Shown here in pieces: positions 31,665 to 39,020 of a stretch of DNA of 39,020 nt; the stretch's first letter is position 1; each line of letters starts with the position of its first letter. Source of the stretch: JAUNSR01 sp036655755 (lineage in GTDB: Bacteria; Bacteroidota; Bacteroidia; Bacteroidales; JAUNSR01). Location of the stretch: NCBI GenBank assembly GCA_036655755.1, contig JAVVPN010000023.1, forward strand, positions 1 to 39,020. Direction: 5' to 3'. Below the pieces are notes generated by a model, which worked only from the letters and a program-made list of their open reading frames with translations, had not been told where the DNA came from and made no database searches. A program made the position numbers and the translations under genes.

Positions 31665-33332
31665 ATGAAATCGGACATTGAAATTGCAAGAGAGTGTAAA
31701 CTAGAAAAGATTAAACAAGTTGCTACAGAAATCGGTATCCCCCGTGATGAGGTATTGAATTACGGTAAATACATTGCCAAGATTCCTTTGCAACTGATCG
31801 ATCAGGAAAAAGTAAACAACAACAATCTGATTTTGGTTACTGCAATCACCCCTACCAAAGCGGGAATCGGTAAAACCACTGTTAGTATCGGTTTGGCTCT
31901 AGGACTGAATAAAATCGGAAAGAAAGCGATTGTAGCATTGCGCGAACCCTCTCTTGGCCCATGTTTCGGTATGAAAGGTGGTGCTGCGGGTGGTGGCTAC
32001 GCACAGGTACTTCCAATGGAGAATATCAACCTTCATTTTACAGGAGACTTCCATGCAATTACGTCTGCCCACAACATGATTACCGCATTACTCGATAACT
32101 TCATGTATCAGAACCGTGCAAACTGTTCAGGATTGAAAGAAGTATTGTGGAAACGCGTATTGGACGTAAACGATCGTGGCCTTCGTAACATCGTATCCGG
32201 ATTGGGTGGCAGTGCGAACGGTATTCCGCGCGAAACAGGATTCGATATCACACCTGCTTCTGAAATCATGGCGATCTTATGTCTGGCTACCGACCTGGAA
32301 GATTTACGTCGTCGTATTGAAAATATCTTGCTAGGATATCGTTATGATGGTACACCATTCACTGTAAAAGATTTAGGAATTGCGGGAGCCATTACGGTTT
32401 TATTGAAAGATGCCATCAATCCGAACATCGTACAGACTACTGAAAACACCGCAGCATTTGTTCACGGTGGTCCTTTTGCCAATATCGCACATGGTTGTAA
32501 CTCAATCATTGCTACTAAAATGGCGATGACTTATGGCGATTATACGATTACTGAAGCAGGATTTGGTGCCGACCTGGGCGCGGAAAAATTCTTCAACATC
32601 AAATGCCGTAAAGCGGGACTGACTCCAAAACTTACAATCATCGTTGCTACAGCGCAGGGATTGAAAATGCACGGTGGAGTTGCCGTAGATAAAATCAAAG
32701 AACCGGATATGGATGGTTTGATCAAAGGATTTGAAAATCTTGACAAACATATCGAGAACATGCGTTCTTTCGGACAGACGGTTATGGTTGCTTTCAACCG
32801 TTATGCGTTCGATACCGACGATGAAGTAGCCGCTATCGCTGCTCATTGCGAAGCTCAGGGCGTACGTTTTGTTGTAAACAACGCATTCCTTGAAGGTGGT
32901 GAAGGTGCTGTCGATCTTGCAAACGCAGTAGTCGAAATCATCGAAAACAATCCGTCGGATAAAATGAACTTCACGTATGCAGATGAAGATTCAATCCAGC
33001 AGAAAATCGAAAAAGTAGCATTCAATATTTATGGTGCCGGTTCGGTATCTTTCAGCACGAAAGCGGAAAAAATGATCAAACATATCGAATCGCTCGGTAT
33101 CGGTCACTTCCCGATCTGTATTGCCAAAACTCAATACTCTTTCTCTGCCGATCCGAAAGCCTACGGCGTAGCGAAAGACTTTGAATTGAAAATTACGGAT
33201 ATCGTAATCAACCAGGGTGCTGAATTTATCGTAGCGATCGCAGGTGAAATCATGCGTATGCCGGGCTTGCCGAAAGTGCCGCAGGCAAACTTCATCGACA
33301 TCGTAAATGGTCATATCGAAGGATTGAGCTAA
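31665..33332 (+). CDS. fhs: Formate-tetrahydrofolate ligase
   Basis: This enzyme makes 10-formyl-THF from formate, ATP and THF, feeding purine and one-carbon metabolism. The 555 residues match the family length. The ATP-binding loop TPTKAGIGKTT (62-72) is clear, as are 'LREPSLGPCFGMKGGAAGGGYAQV', 'NLHFTGDFHAITSAHN' and 'EAGFGADLGAEKFFNIKCR', and the C-terminal 'AGEIMRMPGLPKVPQA'. It lies 67 nt after uvrB and may have its own promoter in that gap; none was clearly seen. A perfect palindrome terminator follows. Confidence 0.97.
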   Translation: MKSDIEIARECKLEKIKQVATEIGIPRDEVLNYGKYIAKIPLQLIDQEKVNNNNLILVTAITPTKAGIGKTTVSIGLALGLNKIGKKAIVALREPSLGPCFGMKGGAAGGGYAQVLPMENINLHFTGDFHAITSAHNMITALLDNFMYQNRANCSGLKEVLWKRVLDVNDRGLRNIVSGLGGSANGIPRETGFDITPASEIMAILCLATDLEDLRRRIENILLGYRYDGTPFTVKDLGIAGAITVLLKDAINPNIVQTTENTAAFVHGGPFANIAHGCNSIIATKMAMTYGDYTITEAGFGADLGAEKFFNIKCRKAGLTPKLTIIVATAQGLKMHGGVAVDKIKEPDMDGLIKGFENLDKHIENMRSFGQTVMVAFNRYAFDTDDEVAAIAAHCEAQGVRFVVNNAFLEGGEGAVDLANAVVEIIENNPSDKMNFTYADEDSIQQKIEKVAFNIYGAGSVSFSTKAEKMIKHIESLGIGHFPICIAKTQYSFSADPKAYGVAKDFELKITDIVINQGAEFIVAIAGEIMRMPGLPKVPQANFIDIVNGHIEGLS

Positions 33333-33348
33333 TTCATACCTCAAAACA

Positions 33349-33392
33349 AATAATAAAAGCGGGCGAAAAATTTTTCGCCCGCTTTTATTATT
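33349..33392. terminator. 44-bp perfect palindrome, bidirectional terminator
   Basis: Two 22-nt arms meet at 33370/33371 with no spacer; each contains AAAAGCGGGCG or its complement. The AT-rich outer parts and GC core, lying between the convergent fhs and permease genes, make it a two-way terminator. In RNA the tip of the stem would be an AAAAATTTTT turn. Confidence 0.85.
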
Positions 33393-33401
33393 TATCCCCG
33401 A

Positions 33402-35723
33402 TTACTCCTCTTTTAAACAATTCACCGGATTCTCCGTTGCAGCGCTCCACGTCCGCCATACCAGCGTAAGAGTGGCAATGACAATCGTAATAAATCCGGC
33501 TCCTGCGAAAATCCACAAATCCAGCGTGGTCTTCTCCATATAATTTTCGAGCCACTTATTCATGATATACCAGGCTACCGGGCAGGCAATCACAAATCCG
33601 ACCAATACCGGTTTGATAAAACTCATATTCAGCAACCAAATAATTTCTCGGATTCGCGCTCCGTTTACGCGTCGAATGCCGATCTCCTTGCGTTTCTGCT
33701 CAATCATAAAAGCAGCCAGGCCGAACAAACCAAGACAAGATATCAGGATTGCCAAAACTGAAAAGTAAGTTACCATCTGTGAAGATTGCCGTTCAGCAAT
33801 CAATTTCAGTTCGATATTATGATCCAGGAAACGCAACGTAGGCTTTTCTCCCAAAATCTCTTCGGCGCGTTTATTTACGCGCTCAAAAATCTGCTGAAGA
33901 TCATTGCCGCTTACCCTTATATTCACAATATTAGGTGGCACCCCCTCTTCAAATGGAAGAATCAAACAAGGCTCCGAAGCGGTTTTGAAATTATTGAACT
34001 TAAACTTATCCAATACGCCCACAATCTTGAACGAATTTCCATCACGCCGGAGCTCTTTATCCAAGCCTGTCTGCGTATTCATCAGTTCAAGCATTTTTTC
34101 ATTTATGACCACACCTTTCGTCGAATCGGAATAAAAAGCTCCCTCCCTGAATTTCAAATCATATACCGAAGCCCAATCCTCATCTGCAAAATTAAAGGAT
34201 ACCAATAATTTAGACATCTCTTTATTTTCATCACATTCAATTCCTACGCCATTCCAATTGATATTGGTGGGAACCGAAACCGATAAACTGACATGCTTTA
34301 CAGTTGCGTCCTTCAACAATTCCTCCTTCAATACTTTCCCTTTTGCCTGCTGGTTCTCATTTCGCAGTGACAGATACATCACCTCTTGCCACTCATATCC
34401 CAGATTCATCGTCTGAAACAGTTGAATCTGCCGGGTAATCACCAATGTAGAAATAATCAATACGATCGATACACAGAATTGAATCACCACTAAGACCTGA
34501 CGGAAACGTGCGTTCCAACTCCCCTTCGAAAGGTTTCCCTTCAAAAGATTCAGCGGCTTAAAAGAAGATAGATAGATTGCCGGATAAATTCCGGCCAGCA
34601 ATGCAGTCAGCACTACCACTCCCAATCCCAGCCAAATCTGATTCAAAGAAAAAAGATCTTTCATATCGAGCGATTTCCCCAGCATCGAATTAAAAATCGG
34701 AAACATGAGCATCGCCAGTCCGATTGCCAATACAAACGAAATCAGAATCACAAGGAAAGTATTCAACAGATATTGCCCGATCAATCCGGTACGCGATGCC
34801 CCGAGTATCTTACGAAGACCGGTCTGAAAAGAGCTTTTCGTAAATCCGGCGGTTGCCAGATTAATAAAATTGATACAGGCAATCAACAACACCGCCAACG
34901 CAATAATCCCCATCAAGCGCATCCGTTGGATATTCCCGTAAGTATACAAATTACGATTCACCAAAAGATCGGAAGTGAGATAAAGCGCAAACTCCGGATG
35001 CACCTCCATTACCCTATTTTTGACTTTCTCCTTGAAAAGCGCCATATCTGGCTCCTCATTCATTCGCAGATAGGTCCGATAACTGTTGTTATACCAATGC
35101 TGGAGCGATTCTTTATTGCGCAAAATAGGCAACAGCACACATACACCCGGGCGACTTAGCTCACCGGATGAAGCCAATACAGTGCTGTTCTTATCCGGGT
35201 CTTTCATCACTCCGGCAACCTCAAAGTTGCCCGAATCAAACGACAGCATTTGTCCCACCGCGTCCTTATCGCCAAATACCTCGCGTGCTGCCGATTCTGA
35301 AATCACACACTTATTCAACTCTTCCGCTCCAAAAGATTTTCCATCCCTCATCTCCACTCCGAAAATAGAAAAATACCCCGGATCTACGTCGAAAGAGGTG
35401 ATATTGTAAGTCTCGTTCTCGTATCTCAGACTCCGGTTCCCCCAGGCGATACGGGCGAAATCAACCACTTCAGGATTTTCGGCTGCTAATGTGGGGCCCA
35501 CAATCGGAGGTGCTCCGCCAAATGCGTTACTACCTTCATGATAGCCCGCTACCGTCACAATCTTCGTGGCTTCCGGATATTGCCGGTCTACATTATATTC
35601 ATAACGTATCCACAGCAATATCAGCAGACAGCAGGCCAGCCCCGGAATCAACCCCATCATATTCAACAGGTAAAGCTGACGGTTTCGAGTAATAGTACGA
35701 TAAAAGTTATTCAATAAATTCAT
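33402..35723 (-). CDS. MacB-like ABC transporter permease (FtsX family)
   Basis: This 773-residue protein has the usual Bacteroidota layout of this family: an N-terminal helix (LYLLNMMGLIPGLACCLLIL), a periplasmic MacB_PCD domain (about 45-270), a FtsX domain (about 275-420), a second periplasmic domain (about 450-660) and a C-terminal FtsX domain containing 'GIRRVNGARIREIIWLLN'. MacB-like permeases use cytosolic ATP hydrolysis to drive conformational change in an outer-membrane channel. It has no fused ATPase; the adjacent 226-residue ATPase would provide it. It is last in the efflux operon, 9 nt after the ATPase gene. Confidence 0.88.
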   Translation of the reverse strand: MNLLNNFYRTITRNRQLYLLNMMGLIPGLACCLLILLWIRYEYNVDRQYPEATKIVTVAGYHEGSNAFGGAPPIVGPTLAAENPEVVDFARIAWGNRSLRYENETYNITSFDVDPGYFSIFGVEMRDGKSFGAEELNKCVISESAAREVFGDKDAVGQMLSFDSGNFEVAGVMKDPDKNSTVLASSGELSRPGVCVLLPILRNKESLQHWYNNSYRTYLRMNEEPDMALFKEKVKNRVMEVHPEFALYLTSDLLVNRNLYTYGNIQRMRLMGIIALAVLLIACINFINLATAGFTKSSFQTGLRKILGASRTGLIGQYLLNTFLVILISFVLAIGLAMLMFPIFNSMLGKSLDMKDLFSLNQIWLGLGVVVLTALLAGIYPAIYLSSFKPLNLLKGNLSKGSWNARFRQVLVVIQFCVSIVLIISTLVITRQIQLFQTMNLGYEWQEVMYLSLRNENQQAKGKVLKEELLKDATVKHVSLSVSVPTNINWNGVGIECDENKEMSKLLVSFNFADEDWASVYDLKFREGAFYSDSTKGVVINEKMLELMNTQTGLDKELRRDGNSFKIVGVLDKFKFNNFKTASEPCLILPFEEGVPPNIVNIRVSGNDLQQIFERVNKRAEEILGEKPTLRFLDHNIELKLIAERQSSQMVTYFSVLAILISCLGLFGLAAFMIEQKRKEIGIRRVNGARIREIIWLLNMSFIKPVLVGFVIACPVAWYIMNKWLENYMEKTTLDLWIFAGAGFITIVIATLTLVWRTWSAATENPVNCLKEE

Positions 35724-35732
35724 CTCTTGCTT

Positions 35733-36413
35733 TTACATCATATTGCGAACTTCGGTCACAACATGACCGTCAAACAAATTAATTACCCGATGCGCATACG
35801 ATGCATCACGCTGACTGTGCGTTACCATAATAATCGTAGCCCCCTCCTTATTCAACTCGGTCAATAGGTTCATCACCTCCAGACCATTCTTCGAATCGAG
35901 ATTACCCGTCGGCTCATCGGCCAGAATCAGTTTCGGATGCGCCACTACCGCACGGGCGATGGCTACACGTTGCTGTTGCCCTCCCGACAACTGGTTCGGA
36001 AAGTGAGCAGCCCGATGACTGATTGCCACGCGTTTCAGCACCTCCGTAACACGCTCTTTGCGATCGGAACTCTTCATCTTCAGATAGGTCAAAGGCAACT
36101 CCACATTTTCCGATACATTCAACTCCTCAATCAGATTGAAACTTTGAAATACGAATCCGATCTTTCCTTTGCGCACCTCTGTACGCTGTTTCTCTTTCAA
36201 GCCGCCCACCTCATAATTATCCAGGTAATACTTACCTTCCGTCGGGTTATCGAGCATCCCCAATATATTCAGCAAAGTAGACTTACCACAACCGGAGGGC
36301 CCCATAATTGCCACAAACTCCCCCTCTTTCACTTCGAGGGATACATTATCCAATGCCACGGTTTCGATCTCTTCGGTACGAAACACTTTACTCATGTTTT
36401 CAATTTTCAACAT
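35733..36413 (-). CDS. LolD/MacB-type ABC transporter ATPase
   Basis: This 226-residue ATPase has Walker A MGPSGCGKST (37-46), the Q-loop 'GFVFQSFNLIEELNV', signature LSGGQQQRVAIARA, Walker B LILADEPTGNLDS and an H-loop in 'IIMVTHSQRDAS'. Its subtype is that of the MacB/LolD class that works with FtsX-like permeases. It sits 20 nt after the adaptor gene and 9 nt before the permease gene, so the ATPase, permease, adaptor and TolC form one transport unit. Confidence 0.95.
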   Translation of the reverse strand: MLKIENMSKVFRTEEIETVALDNVSLEVKEGEFVAIMGPSGCGKSTLLNILGMLDNPTEGKYYLDNYEVGGLKEKQRTEVRKGKIGFVFQSFNLIEELNVSENVELPLTYLKMKSSDRKERVTEVLKRVAISHRAAHFPNQLSGGQQQRVAIARAVVAHPKLILADEPTGNLDSKNGLEVMNLLTELNKEGATIIMVTHSQRDASYAHRVINLFDGHVVTEVRNMM

Positions 36414-36433
36414 AATCGTAGTTGTATTATTTT

Positions 36434-37684
36434 TTAATTCAATATTAATTTCTCATTCTTTCCATACGCATCATATCCCGATACAATCACCTTCTCACCC
36501 GGTTCAAGTCCTTCCAATACTTCGTAATATTGCGGATTCTGACGTCCGATCCGGATATTGCGCCGGGTAGCCATCGAGCCGTCGGCATTCACTACAAAAA
36601 TCCATTTTCCGCCGGTAGTCTGATAAAACGAACCTCGTGGAATCAGAATTCCCTCTTTCGGCTCTCCCAACTGCAGGTTGATATAATAAGTTTGTCCGGT
36701 TCGGATATTATCCGGTCTGTCCCCCACGAAGCGCATATCGGTACGGAATTGTCCGTTCCTTACTTCCGGATACACCTTCGATACCGCTACGCCGAACTGG
36801 GTGTTCTGGCGCTCAAAAGTTCCTTGCAGTCCATTCAATATCCGATCAATATAATGCTCGTCAATCAACGCCTCGATCTTAAAGTCAGAGAGTACATTGA
36901 TTTGGCCGATGCGCTGGCCGGTTGTCACCGATTGTCCGATTTCGGCATCCAACAAACCCAGCTGCCCGTCATACGGTGCACGAATATTCAGATTCTCGAT
37001 GCGCTGGCGCACCATCATCAGATTCAACCGCATATTGTCCAGACTCTCCTGCATCTGATCCACCTGAACCGAACGATAAATCGAATCCTGTTTTTGCCGG
37101 TCTATGATCAGTTGCATCTTATCGCGGGCATATTCATAATCCTCTTTCGCCTGCAGGTAGGTCTCACGGGCTATCAGCTTCTCCTTATACAATGATTCGT
37201 TCTGCTCATACGCCCGTTTCTTGCGGGATGTCTCCAGCTGCACCGCAAGCAATTCCTGTCGCAGGTTCAATCGTTCCTGCTCCATTGTAACCTGAGTATT
37301 ACGCAGAAAATTCTGTTTCTCGGCCAGTTGCGCCTCGCTATCCAGAATCGCCAGGCTAAGACTCGGATTCGTCAGTCGCACAATCACATCCCCCTTTTTT
37401 ACCGTCGCACCCTCTTCTATCAGCTTCTCGTCGATAATGCCGCTTTCAATCGCACTGATCTGAATCAGCGAACCGGGTTGCACCTGTCCGTTCAATCGGA
37501 TATAATCGTTAAACGGATTCGATTCCACCTCTGCAATGGTGATCCCTTTTTTCTCTACTTTCAGTTTGGATGAGTGATCCCCCAACCCGATCCAGCCGGC
37601 TATGAGCAACAACACTCCTCCCCCGATCAGATACGGGAGATGTTTCTTTGTTAATCCTTTCTTTTTTTCTATTATTCGGTCCAT
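36434..37684 (-). CDS. HlyD/MacA-type periplasmic adaptor
   Basis: This 416-residue protein has an N-terminal membrane anchor (LPYLIGGGVLLLIAGWIGL) and then the adaptor layout: a lipoyl-like half 'GSLIQISAIESGIIDEKL..' and 'VKKGDVIVRL', a long coiled coil (about 115-235, 'QLAEKQNFLRNTQVTMEQER' and 'YEYARDKMQLIIDRQKQDSI'), the second lipoyl half 'LNIRAPYDGQLGLLDAEIG', and beta-barrel and membrane-proximal domains. MacA-like adaptors connect the MacB permease to TolC across the periplasm. It sits 4 nt after the TolC gene stop. Confidence 0.92.
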   Translation of the reverse strand: MDRIIEKKKGLTKKHLPYLIGGGVLLLIAGWIGLGDHSSKLKVEKKGITIAEVESNPFNDYIRLNGQVQPGSLIQISAIESGIIDEKLIEEGATVKKGDVIVRLTNPSLSLAILDSEAQLAEKQNFLRNTQVTMEQERLNLRQELLAVQLETSRKKRAYEQNESLYKEKLIARETYLQAKEDYEYARDKMQLIIDRQKQDSIYRSVQVDQMQESLDNMRLNLMMVRQRIENLNIRAPYDGQLGLLDAEIGQSVTTGQRIGQINVLSDFKIEALIDEHYIDRILNGLQGTFERQNTQFGVAVSKVYPEVRNGQFRTDMRFVGDRPDNIRTGQTYYINLQLGEPKEGILIPRGSFYQTTGGKWIFVVNADGSMATRRNIRIGRQNPQYYEVLEGLEPGEKVIVSGYDAYGKNEKLILN

Positions 37685-37688
37685 AAGG

Positions 37689-39020
37689 CTAATTATTTTC
37701 TGTGATAAAAGGGGTACCCTGATAATATTCCACTTGTTTTTTCCGTATCAGAAACTGCACATGCATTCCCACCTGCTCGGCCTTTGCCTGTGCCAGCTGA
37801 TTGGCGCTGTTCTGCAATTCGAGTGCGCTGATCATCCCCTCTTCAAATTTGCGTCGGTTCACGGTATGGGCGATATCGGCAGCATTCATTTTACGCATGG
37901 CCTGAATATACTCCTGGGCCGCTCCGTTAAGATCTGAAATACTTTGTGCGATATCCTGATTAAGCTTTAGCATGGTTTCTTCATAATCCGCCTGCTGCAT
38001 TTGCAAACGAAATTTTGCGCGGCGACGATTGCTCAAAGATGTGAGCCGATTGAATATCGGTATGGATACCTGCATCCCGACAAACTGTCCCGCATTATTC
38101 TTCCATTGATCTTTAAATGCCACTTTTTTCGATTCGCCGTCCAATACTTCGAAATAGCGGGTATTATATCCGGCAAAAAGAGAAAAAGAGGGAAAAAAAG
38201 AGGCCAAACTCGATTTATAGCTACTTTCCATTCCTTTCAACTGATAACCGGCCGCCAATGCCCCCGGCAGGTAGTGCCTCGCTGCTTTAAATAATGAATC
38301 GGGATCAGCTTTACTTTTTTGCGGCAATATCGGTTCTAATGTTTCCTCCACCGCCAAAGTATCTTCCATCGGATAATTCATAGCTCCTTTTAGTTCCAGA
38401 AGAGACACCCGCAACAGATTTTCCTGACGGATCAATGCAAATTGGTCGGAAGCTACGTTTGCCTCCATCTGAGCGATATCGGCTCCCGCTTTCATACCCA
38501 ATTCCTCCATCCGCTGCGATTGATAAAGATTCTGTTCACTCTCTGCCAGCTGTCCCGCAAGTTGCATTACGAGTTGTTTGTAATACACTACATTGTAAAA
38601 AGCATTCAATACCCGAAGCGATACCTGATCTTCAATCAATTGTTTGCGATGCAACCCCATTCGGTTCATAGCCCGGGTCATCTTATAGTTGTTGATACGT
38701 ACCAAACCTTGAAAAAGGGGTAGCTGCAAATTGCCCGAATAGGCATTGCTAAAATATTTACTATCCTTATAGGTATTCGTTTCCGGATCGAGCGACCGGC
38801 CGAAGTCATATTCACCTCCAATCGACACGTTGGCCGAAGGCAGGAATGCTCCGAGCGCTTCTGTTTGGTCCTGTTTATAAATACGAACCTGTGCTCCCTC
38901 TCTATGATTTGCCGGAGCATGCTCGCGGGCATAAATCATACACTCCTGCAACGTATAGGCAGTCTGAGCAGAACCCGTTACGAGCGCCAGCAGGAAAAAA
39001 ACAATCAGCAGAATGATATT
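37689..39020 (-). CDS. TolC-family outer-membrane efflux protein, 5' end outside the window
   Basis: The frame is open to the right edge; the visible part begins NIILLIVFFLLALVTGSAQT, which is the hydrophobic part of a signal peptide with the likely cleavage after SAQ, so only the first few residues of the start are missing. The remainder has the TolC pattern of long helical segments ('RVLNAFYNVVYYKQLVMQLA', 'LNQDIAQSISDLNGAAQEY') and beta-strands (ASFFPSFSLFAGYNTRYFE). At about 440 residues it fits the family. It forms the outer-membrane exit of the efflux complex with the adaptor, ATPase and permease just downstream. Confidence 0.9.
   Translation of the reverse strand, partial: NIILLIVFFLLALVTGSAQTAYTLQECMIYAREHAPANHREGAQVRIYKQDQTEALGAFLPSANVSIGGEYDFGRSLDPETNTYKDSKYFSNAYSGNLQLPLFQGLVRINNYKMTRAMNRMGLHRKQLIEDQVSLRVLNAFYNVVYYKQLVMQLAGQLAESEQNLYQSQRMEELGMKAGADIAQMEANVASDQFALIRQENLLRVSLLELKGAMNYPMEDTLAVEETLEPILPQKSKADPDSLFKAARHYLPGALAAGYQLKGMESSYKSSLASFFPSFSLFAGYNTRYFEVLDGESKKVAFKDQWKNNAGQFVGMQVSIPIFNRLTSLSNRRRAKFRLQMQQADYEETMLKLNQDIAQSISDLNGAAQEYIQAMRKMNAADIAHTVNRRKFEEGMISALELQNSANQLAQAKAEQVGMHVQFLIRKKQVEYYQGTPFITENN

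Overview
The window reads as chromosomal DNA of a Bacteroidales bacterium (Bacteroidota; possibly near Parabacteroides, Dysgonomonas or Tannerella, but the genus cannot be fixed from the sequence alone). Evidence is the gene set (Bacteroidota-type omega subunit RpoZ, a BamD-like lipoprotein, DUF4293, DUF4923 and DUF4878 families, a PorT-like barrel, a type IX secretion type-B sorting domain) and promoters with the Bacteroidota -7 element TAnnTTTG upstream of many genes. No rRNA, tRNA, insertion sequence, prophage or CRISPR array was seen. Coding density is high.

Layout. 1-2300: end of a small lipoprotein gene, an HxlR-type regulator whose -7 box sits in a palindrome, and a divergent, apparently damaged gene joining a royal-jelly/yellow-like propeller to a VOC (glyoxalase-fold) domain. 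2400-7170: pepD and a UPF0104-type membrane protein on the minus strand, divergent from ksgA-mgtE. 7179-11526: a tight five-gene minus-strand operon encoding an HPr-kinase-like protein, a SipW/S26-type peptidase, a PqqD-like protein, an NTP_transf_5-like nucleotidyltransferase and an ABC exporter. These resemble the accessory part of RiPP (lasso-peptide-like) clusters, but no cyclase, radical SAM enzyme or precursor is visible. This is the most interesting locus in the window.

11690-15501: a CPA-type cation/proton antiporter, a Na/Pi cotransporter with a PhoU-like tail, and a DUF4923 exported protein. A diverged 22-bp tandem repeat array that can fold back on itself fills the gap before uvrA. 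15858-23807: a minus-strand operon of a T9SS cargo-like protein, a lytic transglycosylase and uvrA, divergent from a four-LysM/periplasmic-binding fusion and a PorT-like barrel; together these suggest a cell-envelope module. 23953-24765: an alpha/beta hydrolase preceded by a strongly structured leader.

24834-29138: YceI-like protein, then bamD-rpoZ-DUF4293, then paaK with a double-ACT protein. 29396-33332: pspC-uvrB and fhs (formate-tetrahydrofolate ligase), so both uvrA and uvrB lie in this window. 33402-39020: a tripartite MacAB/TolC-type efflux operon (TolC, adaptor, ATPase, permease) running off the right edge.

All family calls come from recognising motifs by eye. No database search was run.
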